Positions 1 through 8,784 of a DNA stretch of 64,000 bases are shown here, piece after piece (the first letter of the stretch is position 1; every line of letters begins with the position of its first letter). The translations under genes were made by a program, and so were the position numbers. Origin of the DNA: Protula sp. h YS-2021 (lineage: Eukaryota; Annelida; Polychaeta; Sabellida; Serpulidae); contig OX457025.1 in assembly GCA_949752745.1 (NCBI GenBank), positions 99,001,587 to 99,065,586 of the forward strand, given 5' to 3'. The notes under the pieces were generated by a model. It did no database searches. It was given only the letters and a program-made list of their open reading frames with translations, and had not been told where the DNA came from.

Positions 1-210
1 TCGCTTGACGAACAATCCGTGTTGAAGGATCATCTAGACAAGTTGAGAATACCCGGCTTTCTACTTCACCTTTCAAATGATATAGAAGTGCGTGTGATTC
101 AGAACTGTCTAGACGTGTTTGTACAATTTCGCCAACATGACCAGCTTACAGAACACTACGACATCATCACCCTCAGCACAGTGGAATGGAACGCGCTGTT
201 GCAAGCATAG
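1..210 (+). CDS. C-terminal part of a small-domain accessory protein, possibly PC4-like (partial)
   Basis: The frame is open from the window edge and ends at a TAG at 208-210; the N-terminus is outside. Its last 60 residues align by eye with the reading frame that follows at 137-511 and with the gene at 8111-8737. The shared pattern is a hydrophobic strand, then V-I-x-x-C/F-x-D, an aromatic strand, and a closing I-x-L-x-x-x-E-W-x-x-L. That closing pattern recalls PC4/SUB1-type single-stranded DNA binding domains, but this is inference from pattern only. The stop falls where the next copy begins in another frame, so 1-511 may be one two-domain gene split by a frameshift. Confidence 0.5.
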   Translation, partial: SLDEQSVLKDHLDKLRIPGFLLHLSNDIEVRVIQNCLDVFVQFRQHDQLTEHYDIITLSTVEWNALLQA

Positions 211-511
211 AATTGGGAAGAGCCTTGTGCTTGAATTCAAAGAGCATGGAATACAACTTACGCGGGGTACCAAATTCATTGAGCTGACACAGCCTATGCG
301 GCTGATGGACTTAGAAGAAGGATATGAACTGAAACTGTCTGAACATGTCACTGTTAAAGTGATAAAGTTTTGTGATGTGCGTTATGTAAGCTTTCATAGC
401 ATTTACAAATACGGGTATAATGTCTATGATACCTATATTAATTTAGATTCTGATGAATGGCATTCATTGATGAATGTGTTTGTAAATAGTGTAAATAGAC
501 TCTGTAAATAA
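137..511 (+). CDS. Second copy of the small-domain accessory protein, possibly PC4-like
   Basis: An ATG at 137 opens a frame of about 124 codons. Its first 25 residues overlap the preceding frame and look like out-of-frame sequence, so the domain proper starts near 205. The domain shows an ITRG/LTRG-like turn, the motif DVRYVSF and a closing INLDSDEWHSL, matching the gene at 8111-8737 (DMRYVSF, IKMNDGEWETL) over its length. It is convergent with the minus-strand capsid block and ends just before the AT-rich repeat tract. The three-way similarity within one element supports a real family; DNA binding is inferred. Confidence 0.55.
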   Translation: MTSLQNTTTSSPSAQWNGTRCCKHRIGKSLVLEFKEHGIQLTRGTKFIELTQPMRLMDLEEGYELKLSEHVTVKVIKFCDVRYVSFHSIYKYGYNVYDTYINLDSDEWHSLMNVFVNSVNRLCK

Positions 512-745
512 AAATTTGTAAATAGTGTAAATAGAATTTTGTAGTTAAGAGTTTGTAAATAGTGTAAATAGACTTTGTAAATAAAATTTTGTAAATAGTG
601 TAAATAGACTTTGTAAATAAAAGTTTGTAAATAGTGTAAATAGACTTTGTAGTTAAGAGTTTGTAAATAGAAGTTTGTAGTTAAGAGTTTGTAAACTTTT
701 TAAATAGTGTTTGTAGTTAAGAATTTGTAAATAGGAGTTTGTAAG
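478..745. repeat. AT-rich tandem repeat, TTTGTAAATAGTGTAAATAG type
   Basis: About eight imperfect copies of TTTGTAAATAG / TGTAAATAGACTTTG follow the stop codon of the plus-strand gene, and the first copies overlap its 3' end. It lies between convergent genes. No gene is seen in it. Confidence 0.85.
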
Positions 746-763
746 TAAACGTATGTACAACAC

Positions 764-800
764 AATAAACAAGACTGTTTGAAACTTGGGTTGTTTTATT
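764..800. terminator. Facing poly(A) signals between convergent genes
   Basis: AATAAA is on the plus strand at 764-769 and on the minus strand at 795-800 (TTTATT as written). They serve the plus-strand accessory gene and the minus-strand capsid/protease block respectively. The close facing arrangement is typical of compact viral genomes. From 801 to 918 the sequence is AT-rich with repeated ACAACTTAACTA and no gene. Confidence 0.5.
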
Positions 801-918
801 TAACAAACTTGAACAACAACAACTTAACTAATATAACAACAACTTAACTACAACTTAACTACAACATTAATAAAGCAATGGTTTATAATGTCTATATACA
901 AAATCCTTTACAATAAAA

Positions 919-1311
919 TCACCATCTTTTTGTAAATCTTTTTAATATATTCACAATATCAAACATACTCTGACCTCGAGCTCTATGCAATATATAATAT
1001 ACACAATTAAAACCACATGAGGATGATATTGGCGTTTATAATGATATGGAATTATACATATAGTCATTTCTTAAAAACATGTCTAAACGATCAACTAGAG
1101 GTAACAGTCCATAAGAGTCAAAATATTCCACAGGGTCTTTGTCATAATACACTGCCACCCAATGTTCTCCTGGTTCATCTTGATCATCTGTGTTGATGAC
1201 ATAGGCACCGCGTTGTAAAGATGGTAACTGGTCCATGGCAAACACGCCTTGAAACAAGTCTTTGGTCATGACATCATGACTCAATATGGCATCAATCTGC
1301 TTCGTGTTCAT
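919..1311 (-). pseudogene. Adenain-like cysteine protease, interrupted by one in-frame stop
   Basis: The protein matches the adenovirus/Polinton maturation protease family. The active-site His block GEHWVAVYYD is at residues 48-57, followed by YFDSYG carrying the acidic residue. After an in-frame TAA at 1038-1036 the same frame continues through SSSCGFNC, with the catalytic Cys, to a TGA at 921-919, giving about 130 codons. The stop sits seven residues before the catalytic Cys, where this family has its oxyanion-hole Gln. The ATG overlaps the major capsid stop by four bases (ATGA). In a working element the enzyme would process capsid proteins; this copy would lose its nucleophile unless the stop is read through. 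Confidence 0.85.
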
Positions 1312-2673
1312 GACTGGTAGTCGAATTGGATGCTGCGATTTGCACTTATTTCAATAATGTTGTCAAATTCAGCATAGACAATGACATTGATTGCATGTTG
1401 TAAAGCTCTAGCAAAATTCATTTCTAACCGCAAATTCCCATGCTTGATCAGGTGGAAATGATCATCATCATCATAATCAGGTGTTAAGTCAAACGAAAAC
1501 AAAGCATAACCTCTAGGCCAATCTTCCCGTTTTATAATGTAGCTTTTCTCACCATTCAATCTTTCAAACGATTTGTAAAGCGTTTCAAAAGCGTCTAGGT
1601 ATTTGTTCTGTATAATGTCAAGCTTGAGAGGTTTGGATAGGACTGGTTCACCATCCATGTACAGTTGCATATAGTCCAGATCAAAATGTTTGAAATCATA
1701 TGGATTCCTCAATACTGATCCACCAAAAGCTTCATTATGAACCAGACCAATGACAATACGATTTAGTAATTGACCCAAAAAGATGTTTTCTTTCATAAAA
1801 GACTGAAATCCTGCTGGAATAGCCAACACTTTACATTCTTTTCTAGTGATGATGATCTTGGCAGGACTTTTCATCAATGCATCTGTATGTTCTAACTGAA
1901 TACCTGGACTCACCCTCACTTTGCGAATGGTTAAAAATGCCTCTTTCACTTCTACCTTATAGGTATTATCTGCAGCCATCAATACATAGTCATCTTTTTG
2001 TCTATGGAAACGCAATTTCAAACTGATGCCATTAGGAAGATAACGATCCTGCTCAAACAAATCTATCCTTAAACCACCTGTGAGCATAAAATCACGGCTA
2101 AGACGTGTATGCAAATAACGATTATGTAAGCCATTGTTTCCTTACTCAGCCAAGTCACCACCGTCAGCATTGACATGAAACCCGGATACATATTGTTCAT
2201 GATTAGGTCTTTTCACCTCATAACTATTCATTGACCCAGCAGTATCCTTGTACATGAGACGCCTAGAGCGCTCAGAATGCAGACTTTCTTCCGAATCATG
2301 GATGAGATGAGAGATAATGCTGGTATAACCATGAGTATTGTTGCTATGAGAAACCAATCGATCATTCAGAAACAATTCAATATTAGACCATAACCCATTA
2401 AACACATCATTGATGCAAGAGACATTATCATCTGCGCCACAATCTGTTCCATCGGCCTTGCGACATACAATATGAAGTTTGCTGTTCTTTAAATCTAGAT
2501 ATTCTTCTGTACTCGCAGGAATGTAGAATTCTATTGGAGAATTCTCTAATGGTAGTGAGTGGTTGATAGTCGACATTATAACTTTTCTCTACAGCAGTTT
2601 GCGTCGGTGGTACGTGAAACCATTCCAATGGAGAAAGACTACATTCACACGAATGATTTTGAATGAGAGACAT
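1308..2673 (-). pseudogene. Major capsid protein, double jelly-roll (F54H12.2-like), broken
   Basis: About 455 codons, the usual size for the Polinton/adintovirus hexon. Hallmarks: an N-terminal VPPTQT motif, IEFYIPAS followed by EEYLDL, a central segment VIGLVHNEAFGGS, and a C-terminal strand ending IEISANRSIQFDY. These match proteins deposited as 'F54H12.2-like', which are Polinton capsids. Two lesions are seen: a one-base frameshift between about 2535 and 2580, where the N-terminal frame (from ATG at 2673) gives way to the main frame, and an in-frame TAA at 2144-2142. The start follows the pVI/pX-like stop by a few bases and the end overlaps the protease ATG. Confidence 0.88.
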
Positions 2674-2676
2674 GAT

Positions 2677-3021
2677 TTAAAAGATATCTTTTTTAATATG
2701 TTTTGATGTTATCCATTTGGCTGTTTTTCGTCTTCTGGCACGTTTCGTCGGTTGCACGGGCTTTTGTTCACCAAACACACGTTCTGCTACTCGGCCCGTA
2801 ACATCTTTCGCGACATTCTTTGCAGCCTTTTTAAGATGTGGCGCAACGATCTTAGCCCCAGCCTTAAGTAGTGGAATAGCTTTGCGAGCCAATGATCCCA
2901 GTATTGAACCGATACCATCGCCATATTGGATTCGCGCTCCTTTAAATCCTGGTAATTCCCCGCCAACTTGACGAAGAAAATGGTTGCGATATGCAGACGG
3001 ATCATGTGTATAAGCTTTCAT
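2677..3021 (-). CDS. pVI/pX-like basic minor virion protein
   Basis: 114 codons, intact. The middle is glycine/alanine/lysine-rich and amphipathic (GDGIGSILGSLARKAIPLL, then AGAKIVAPHLKKAAK). The C-terminus is strongly basic, with KRARRRK. A protein of this kind sits between the two capsid genes in Polintons and adintoviruses and is compared with adenovirus pVI/pX, which act in membrane penetration and DNA packing. The assignment rests on composition and position rather than a catalytic motif. The ATG overlaps the penton stop (ATGA). Confidence 0.75.
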   Translation of the reverse strand: MKAYTHDPSAYRNHFLRQVGGELPGFKGARIQYGDGIGSILGSLARKAIPLLKAGAKIVAPHLKKAAKNVAKDVTGRVAERVFGEQKPVQPTKRARRRKTAKWITSKHIKKDIF

Positions 3022-3736
3022 ATTGCTTTTGGTCGAAAATGAAGTTTACAGATCACCTTTCCAGTTCGAAATGGAACATTATGGCCTGTGTCGTCCTTAA
3101 TATTCATTTCTATCACGTCAAACTTGGATGTGTTTACAGGAACATAATGCGGTTCGCCGTAAGTTTTCATGACAATATCGCCATCATGGCCTTGTATTCC
3201 AACATAATAATCACCAACAACTTGTGGTTCACAAATGCTACAATACACATAAAGTGTATAAAATCCCTGTTTCACATCAGCTTTATGTTCAGCTATACAT
3301 CTTTCAGTATACCATTGATCTGGGATAAATCCTAAAATCTCAGCTAATCCAGCGGAGAATGACACTTCAAAGCCATCATTTAGAAATAGAAAAACACGTC
3401 GTCTAATTTTATCTTACTTTATCCAAATAGCTTCTTTAAGATCATCGGACTTAGCCGCTTCTTCATTCAGTGCCTGGCATATCTCTTGTATGGATCTGTA
3501 GTAGCCATAAGGAATATCGATAGTGTCAAGTGTATCTGGTTGTTGTCGATACTGAATAGAATAATCCATGCCATGTCTCATAGTTGTCCATGGATATGGA
3601 ATTTCAGCTAAAGCCACTTCATATTTTCCATTCAGATTCGAGGCATACGAATTTGATAATTCGAAGCCTTGTTGTTGGGATAATAGTTCATACTAGCATT
3701 GCTAGGCAAAGTAATGTAAAAACTTGTCGACTACAT
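3018..3736 (-). pseudogene. Penton-type minor capsid protein, broken in three places
   Basis: About 240 codons in the Polinton minor capsid family. The N-terminal block reads SFYITLPSNAS, then ALAEIPYPW (strand and wall residues typical of the family). The C-terminal block reads FSAGLAEILGF, LYVYCSICEPQVVGD, HYVPV and VPFRTGKV. Lesions: a TAG at 3733-3731 directly after the likely ATG (3736-3734), a one-base frameshift near 3645 before the ALAEI block, and an in-frame TAA at 3416-3414. The protein would occupy capsid vertices. The downstream stop overlaps the pVI/pX-like ATG. Confidence 0.82.
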
Positions 3737-3742
3737 GATGGA

Positions 3743-3952
3743 CTAAATGGTATAAGTGCGTTGACGTTGTCTATATACCTCACGATAGTGCGCGCCATTC
3801 GAATAAGTATGCAAATGGTGTTTCACAGGATGTGTCTCATCATGATCTATGACTTCTCCTTCACAACACGCACTTGTACATCTGATCTTCACAGGAATAG
3901 TTGTTTCTTGACAACAACATAGCTCTTTCAGCCATGTTAAAAATTTTCCCAT
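3743..3952 (-). CDS. Small cysteine-rich protein of unknown function
   Basis: 70 codons. An N-terminal hydrophobic start (MGKFLTWLKEL) runs into CCC and then CTSACC, giving six cysteines in the first half; the second half is polar and basic. Position supports a real gene: its ATG lies inside the last codons of the preceding gene (18-base overlap), as is common in this block, and it ends seven bases before the penton start. The Cys clusters could bind metal, be acylated or form disulfides; none of these can be decided here. Confidence 0.6.
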   Translation of the reverse strand: MGKFLTWLKELCCCQETTIPVKIRCTSACCEGEVIDHDETHPVKHHLHTYSNGAHYREVYRQRQRTYTI

Positions 3953-4491
3953 CCCTCCTGTCTTTGTTGACGTTGTTTCATTTCTGTTGTAATGTCATCA
4001 CGAGTGGTCTTTTTACTAAACATTGTTTTTGGATAATTAGCATCTACAATTTCCTGGACAAATGGATGTCAACCATATGGTATGGCTCGTTCTTTTCTTC
4101 TTGTCGCCACCAATGCTTCTTTCATCAAATCAACCATGTTAGAATTTGTGATAATATCGCCCGTTTTCAACACAAGTTCATTCTTGTCTGTCCATTTCGT
4201 ACCATGTTTCTTAAGTTCTGCTAAAAGTTGTATTACTTTTCCATGATAGATAGGTTGAAAATGACTTAAAAATAACTTTTCTGGTTTTTCAGCATTGGAT
4301 GATGATAACTTTTGCCTAGACTGACTTGTTCGTAAATGACGACCAAGAAGTTGAGACATTTCTATAGCCTTTTCACGTGTTCGTTTCCCACGTAAAAGTG
4401 TATTGACTTTTGTTTTGATATCATTTTTCTTTTCTAATAACAGTTTGTATTCATATTCAGGAATGAGGACCATTTTCATAGTATGTTTCAT
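3937..4491 (-). pseudogene. Unassigned conserved-position Polinton gene, one in-frame stop
   Basis: Polar, Lys/Glu-rich protein of about 184 codons. The first 140 residues include LIPEYEYKLLLEKK, a predicted charged helical region, an Ile/Leu-rich block around HGKVIQLLAELKK and IPYG. An in-frame TGA at 4071-4069 follows IPYG, and the same frame continues for 43 codons to a TAA at 3939-3937. The ATG overlaps the upstream stop as ATGA. Genes at this position in related elements have no firm function, and none is assigned here. Confidence 0.65.
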
Positions 4492-4814
4492 TTTAACAGC
4501 AGTTGGGCTAACAAGGGCAATGCAAATTTAGCAATAGCTCCGATGAATCCTCCTTTCTGATTAATCAACTTCTTTTTTCGTTGAAGCGATATCTTCTTAT
4601 CTGCTAGAGTACGTAGCGTATGACGTTCACGCTTGAATTCCTTAGACCGTTTTGAGCTTAAGGGTAAATGTCCTCACAATATATTCAAACAAATTTCAAA
4701 CAAGCTTGTTAATTCCTCCTTTGTAGCTTGCTGTAGCAAGGATTTACGTCGTTTAGGCCCACTGCGTGCAAGCAAGTGATGAAACGGTTGGTTCGCTCGA
4801 ATACGTTTAGACAT
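4488..4814 (-). pseudogene. Small basic gene of the packaging block, one in-frame stop
   Basis: 109 codons starting MSKRIRANQPFHHLL. The first half is basic and helical, the second half has a KKKL stretch, and the end is a hydrophobic tail (GGFIGAIAKFALPLLAQLLL) that could be a membrane or amphipathic segment. An in-frame TGA lies at 4676-4674. The ATG is inside the last codons of the ATPase (ATGTCTAA, 8-base overlap) and the stop overlaps the next ATG. The tight overlaps on both sides argue this was a functional gene. Function unknown. Confidence 0.65.
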
Positions 4815-5454
4815 CTTGACTGCGAATGGTCAAATGAGTTGGTTCTTGTTCATACACCGATTTATCAATATATACATAATGTGTATCTTTTGGTAAAATG
4901 CCTGTACGAATACGTAGTTGATCATTTGTCTTTGGTTTTAAATCAATGAATAAATAACCATGGGGTTTGCTGGTAGCATCTTGATAGGATTCTATGAGAA
5001 ATTGAGATCTTTCAGGATACATTTGTCGTGCTAATGTACAAATTTGTTGACTGTCTCTAGGATTTTTAAACAGAATGATATAATGTGTATTCAAACTAAT
5101 ATTTCGCATCTCTTTCCCATGATGGAATAAATTATGCACAATAAAGATAATGCTTAGATTTTGATGACTGCTACCAACACTAAGGAGACGTGTCATACGC
5201 TCATCACTATGACATTTCGTCATTAAGTCATCAATGATGAGTAAGTTTGGTTTTTTCGGGTTAAAGCGCTCTTCAATTTCATCTGGAATGCCTTGGTAAA
5301 ATTCCACGCCCTTCATTCCCTTGTACAAAGACTGATCTGCTGCATAAAGCCATAAAATGCTTTTTGGAGAGGGTTTAATCAATTTTTCCTTCACCAGAGA
5401 CGTTTTGCCACTGCCTGTAGGTCCAGAGACCAAGCATGTAAATGGATGCTTCAT
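4807..5454 (-). CDS. Genome-packaging ATPase, FtsK/HerA (A32) type
   Basis: Intact NTPase. Walker A GPTGSGKT lies about 11 residues after the preferred start, and Walker B LLIIDD about 70 residues after it, followed by a polar sensor region (SSHQNLSIIFIVHN). Length of about 215 residues is normal for Polinton/adintovirus packaging ATPases, which translocate DNA into the capsid. The Met at 5454 is preferred over one at 5481 because it overlaps the integrase stop in an ATGA junction, like the neighbours; the upstream Met would add nine residues. No lesion is visible, unlike many neighbours. Confidence 0.9.
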   Translation of the reverse strand: MKHPFTCLVSGPTGSGKTSLVKEKLIKPSPKSILWLYAADQSLYKGMKGVEFYQGIPDEIEERFNPKKPNLLIIDDLMTKCHSDERMTRLLSVGSSHQNLSIIFIVHNLFHHGKEMRNISLNTHYIILFKNPRDSQQICTLARQMYPERSQFLIESYQDATSKPHGYLFIDLKPKTNDQLRIRTGILPKDTHYVYIDKSVYEQEPTHLTIRSQDV

Positions 5455-6554
5455 TTTTGAATGTTTGTTTCTTTCACCCAACTGTTAAACTTGTTTGGCC
5501 AACCTAACCACTTGACAAATAATTCTTTCACACCTCCTAGTCTTTTACGTGTTTTCAAGACTTTTTCAATTCAATAAAAAGATTCAATATCTTTGGTCAC
5601 TTTCTGCACTTCTTCTTCATAGAAATGGCCATCAATATCTTCGTCTAAAAAGTCTTTCACACGATATAAATGTATTCCTTGCTTCTTACAACGATGTGTG
5701 ACAATGAAGACTTCTTGCGTCCATTTGATGTGATAATCCCGTTGAAACACGTATTTGATATGGGAAATACGAACATGATCACCAATGTTAAATTTAAAAT
5801 TCTTCTTCTTCTTCTTCGGTTTCAATTTCAGTTTGTCGACATACATATACTTCCACACTTTTGATTCGTTGTCTTTACGAATCTCTGCAGGAGCATATTT
5901 ATTAGGAAGAGAACCATGAGGTCTATGGTTGTAATTGTACACCAAGTCTGGAAGAATGTCTAAGTAACGGTAAGTTTGATTATGTAGAAAATACCGATAC
6001 ATCATTCCCTTTAGAGTACGAATAACTCTTTCAGCAAAGTTGGCTTTGGTTTCATTCTTTGTGGTATAAGCATGAATTCCCTCTTTCTTCAAAAATGCTT
6101 TTACCCATCGATTTTTAAATTCTGTTCCTTTATCTGACCTTAGAGTTTGCGGTCTTCGTGGTGCGTTATGGAAAATCTTTTGGAAAGCTTGTATGACGCT
6201 GGTATGTGATTTATTAGGTATTGGCTGTACCCAGACATATTTGGAAAACACATCAATGACAATGAGTAAAAAGCGTATGTCATCATTATAGGGAGCTATG
6301 TTTCCCATATCAGCCAAATCAATATCCCACATATCATCAATGCCACGTGTAATGACACGTTGTCTTTTGAACCTGTATTTTACAGGTTGTAAACTGAAAG
6401 CATCTTGATCCTGCAGCCATTTCTTCACTTGTGAATGTGTGACTGGTTGATTATGTTTTCTTAAGATGTGATACAGTTTGTAAGGACCAGCAAATGGTCC
6501 AGGCTCTCCAGGTTTGAAGTAAATATTGGTCAAGTAGTCTTTCCACGTCGACAT
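5451..6554 (-). pseudogene. Retrovirus-like integrase (rve) with C-terminal chromodomain, one in-frame stop
   Basis: The DDE core is clear: Asp in DIDLADMG, Asp in LRSDKGTEF and Glu in NFAERVIRTLK, with VIDVFSKYVWVQPI between. A basic KPKKKKK linker follows. After an in-frame TGA at 5573-5571 the frame continues into a chromodomain-type segment with FVKWLGWPNKFNSW and stops at 5453-5451, overlapping the ATPase start. Polinton integrases usually carry this chromodomain, which guides target choice. ATG 6554 (MSTWKDYLTN) is preferred over 6578 because a TATA box lies about 40 bases upstream. Without the chromodomain the core could still be translated. Confidence 0.92.
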
Positions 6555-6590
6555 GATGAATGAAAAAACACTTTTCAACAGAACACTTTT

Positions 6591-6597
6591 ATTTATA
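6591..6597 (-). promoter_or_regulatory. TATA box for the integrase-capsid block
   Basis: TATAAAT on the minus strand, 37-43 bases upstream of the integrase ATG at 6554. The same spacing is seen before the genes starting at 8737 and 9335, implying very short leaders. Everything from integrase to protease could lie on one transcript. Confidence 0.6.
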
Positions 6598-6642
6598 ACT
6601 CAACCAACACAACTTAACTAACATCACTTAACTAACAAGTTT

Positions 6643-6975
6643 TTACAAATCAAGTATGGATACAATGGTATGAATAACTGGAGACCATTGGTCTTCAATG
6701 AACACTAACCAATGACTGAGTTCATCCAATGTAATAGCATCTACACCATATTTCTCACAACATTGATTTGCATTCTCTAACACTTTATCTAAATGAATGT
6801 AATATTTAGCTTCATTCCAATATGTATAAACACATGCGGCATGACAAGTATGTTCTTGACACTCTTCATGTTGACAAGCAGGACAGACTAAATATGCAAA
6901 CTTTTTTACAGCTAATAACATTTCTTCACAATAAGCTTTTTGCACAATATATTGTCTCAATGTCATGTCAGCCAT
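6643..6975 (-). CDS. Cysteine/histidine-rich accessory protein, unassigned
   Basis: 111 codons from the Met at 6975 (MADMTLRQYIV); a Met 13 residues earlier is possible. The middle holds a metal-site-like cluster CPACQHEECQEHTCHAAC, flanked by predicted helices rich in aromatic and acidic residues. I do not recognise the family. It lies between the integrase promoter and the NADAR gene on the same strand. No in-frame stop is visible. Confidence 0.6.
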   Translation of the reverse strand: MADMTLRQYIVQKAYCEEMLLAVKKFAYLVCPACQHEECQEHTCHAACVYTYWNEAKYYIHLDKVLENANQCCEKYGVDAITLDELSHWLVFIEDQWSPVIHTIVSILDL

Positions 6976-6989
6976 TATGCAGTCTTGTG

Positions 6990-7067
6990 AGATGTTGCTC
7001 CAGCAATGCAGCACAAGTCTGTCAAGTTATGCTGCTCCGGCAATACAGCACAAGTCTGTCAAGTTCA
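6990..7067. repeat. Two-copy direct repeat upstream of the Cys/His-rich gene
   Basis: CAGCACAAGTCTGTCAAGTT occurs twice about 39 bases apart, within a longer imperfect duplication. It lies in the upstream region of the gene at 6643-6975 and could be a duplicated promoter segment. Confidence 0.6.
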
Positions 7068-7139
7068 GTAAGTTTTTTCCAGTTGTTGTTCACTTAACAC
7101 ACTTCTCCATGTTTTACATGTTAAAAACACGTCTGCACA

Positions 7140-7580
7140 TCAAGTGTCACACAACATTTCTAACAACTTTCCCATAATATTCTGACCAGGATATGAAGGA
7201 GATGACAAATGTTTCACACCAGCTCCCCACCAATGATCATACGTTGCTTCAACTTAAGTTTTGTCTTTACATTCTTTTAACTTGTTGCGAAACAATACAC
7301 ACTGATTCAATTTGACATGTAAAACATCTTGCAGTTTACTTCCCTTTACTGTATTCCATAAAGGACATGGTTTTATCACTTTAGCAATACGTTTTGCTTC
7401 ATATCCATTTCTACATGAAGCAATGGCTGAAGCAATATCTTGGCGGTGATGAAAAACTACTTTCTCATATTGATACAAAGCTTCACTTGAGTTGAACACA
7501 TGTCCATACTTTTCAAGTCGTGTTGGAAACATGTTTGAAAGAACGTCCTTGTGATCGCTAAATAGTACAAGATTCTCCAT
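7140..7580 (-). pseudogene. NADAR-domain protein carried by the Polinton-like element, one in-frame stop
   Basis: About 146 codons, normal for a free-standing NADAR (YbiA/DUF1768) domain. Features: LSNMFP at residues 14-19 (the family's S-N turn), FNSSEALYQYEK at 29-40 with the conserved Glu and Gln, Trp in CPLWNTVKG, and KLNQCVLFRNKL near the end of the core. After an in-frame TAA at 7256-7254 the frame continues VEATYDHWWGAG, the family's C-terminal signature, then stops at 7142-7140. NADAR enzymes act on ADP-ribosylated or riboflavin-pathway N-glycosidic bonds; some remove ADP-ribose from guanine in DNA. In a DNA virus-like element a protective role is plausible. It is on the same strand as its neighbours. 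Confidence 0.8.
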
Positions 7581-7762
7581 GTTGACTTTGTTTCTGTTGT
7601 TTTATTCTGACATGTCGGTTTCTTAGTGAATAAAATATCTTTTAATATATTTGCTGCCTCTTCTATCATATTCTTTTTTTGTTTTACCACTCACATAAAA
7701 CTAAATTTGCGAGTAAGAAAAACATTGTTATGTTATCAATTCACTATGTTGTTACAAAGATT

Positions 7763-8092
7763 TTAAAAGGTTGTTGTTAAAGTTAAAGTTACCTGAGAAA
7801 GCTGTTCGTTTTCCTCTTCTATGCAGCAATCTCTCAAATAGTCAACCACGGTGAAATACACTTCTATATCAGTGCGAGCAGAATAGAACGCAGAATCAAA
7901 GTCAAAGTCAGGATCTTCTTCAATTTTATGACATTCTCCAAGAAATCTTGAATCCAGTTCAATCACATCAAAACTATGATGTACAACATCCCAAAAAGCG
8001 TCTAAATGATAAAGTTGATAGTCTGGAGTGCCACAGCAAGTAAGTTTAGCAATCATCAAGTCAACATAAGCCTTTTTAAAACATGCGTCCAT
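7763..8092 (-). CDS. Acidic accessory protein, copy A
   Basis: 109 codons with many acidic residues and Cys. It shares with the gene at 8928-9335 the start MDAxFKxxY / MDDAFKxNY, an ECHKIEED / ECEELH-like turn, and a core D-x-DSAF-x-x-A followed by helical V-rich sequence. The two are therefore duplicates within the element. It begins 19 bases after the end of the neighbouring gene at 8111 and has no TATA box of its own, so it is probably co-transcribed. Family not recognised. Confidence 0.6.
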   Translation of the reverse strand: MDACFKKAYVDLMIAKLTCCGTPDYQLYHLDAFWDVVHHSFDVIELDSRFLGECHKIEEDPDFDFDSAFYSARTDIEVYFTVVDYLRDCCIEEENEQLSQVTLTLTTTF

Positions 8093-8110
8093 CTTGTTTC
8101 AGTGTCACTT

Positions 8111-8737
8111 TTACTTTGCTTCACAGACTTTAAGTACTCCACACTTGCTGCAGAAGTTGTTTGGTTCACACAACTTGCAATTGTACTTGTGACAGTGGCA
8201 ATGATAACCCTCTACATATCCACAAGCACCGCAATAGTCGCAGGTAAGTCCAAGTTGATTTTGTACGTTCATGTTCTTCAACTGAACTTCAGCCAGTCTT
8301 TTCTTGGATAGCTTTGACACCTTCATTCGACCATCCTTTTGCAGCTTGATGATAGTTTTCTTGTCATGACATTCCTCACATGGTGATAGGGCTGAGTTGA
8401 TGTTGTCCATCTCCTGAAGCAGTGTCTCCCATTCACCATCATTCATTTTGATGTAATGCGTGTATTCTTTCCCTTCAAACCGTGACGTGCGTACAAAACT
8501 GACATAACGCATATCCAAGCATGAAATGACTTCAAGCCACTTCGTTTGCGTTAAGTATAGTTTGAAGCCAATGTCGCGTAAATTTTTCAAACTCTGGCAC
8601 ACAATCTTCCACAAAGATGGTGAATAAGCACACCATCTCTCTCCACGTGTGATGCGTAGAAATGGCCCATATTCTCTATGCTCCACAGTAATGGTTAAGT
8701 TGGCACTAATTTTGATGCTGCTTGTCTTGTTCTCCAT
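8111..8737 (-). CDS. Small-domain accessory protein (possibly PC4-like) with C-terminal zinc-type cluster
   Basis: 208 codons from the Met at 8737; the Met at 8770 is less likely because the TATA box at 8781-8775 overlaps that region. Residues ~10-105 form the domain shared with the frames at 1-511: ITRGERW, then DMRYVSF, then IKMNDGEWETLLQ. The pattern recalls PC4-like ssDNA-binding domains (inference). The C-terminal 45 residues hold CDYCGACG, CHCHKYNCKLC and CSKCG, consistent with zinc binding. Intact. A DNA-binding regulator or replication accessory factor is a reasonable guess, not shown. Confidence 0.7.
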   Translation of the reverse strand: MENKTSSIKISANLTITVEHREYGPFLRITRGERWCAYSPSLWKIVCQSLKNLRDIGFKLYLTQTKWLEVISCLDMRYVSFVRTSRFEGKEYTHYIKMNDGEWETLLQEMDNINSALSPCEECHDKKTIIKLQKDGRMKVSKLSKKRLAEVQLKNMNVQNQLGLTCDYCGACGYVEGYHCHCHKYNCKLCEPNNFCSKCGVLKVCEAK

Positions 8738-8774
8738 GGCTGCACAATGAACTGATGACTTTGAGTCCACTCCC

Positions 8775-8781
8775 TTTTATA
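8775..8781 (-). promoter_or_regulatory. TATA box for the gene starting at 8737
   Basis: TATAAAA on the minus strand inside GGGTATAAAAGGGAG, 38-44 bases upstream of the ATG. A near-identical copy lies at 8932-8926, about 150 bases further up, in a duplicated promoter segment. Confidence 0.65.
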
Positions 8782-8784
8782 CCC

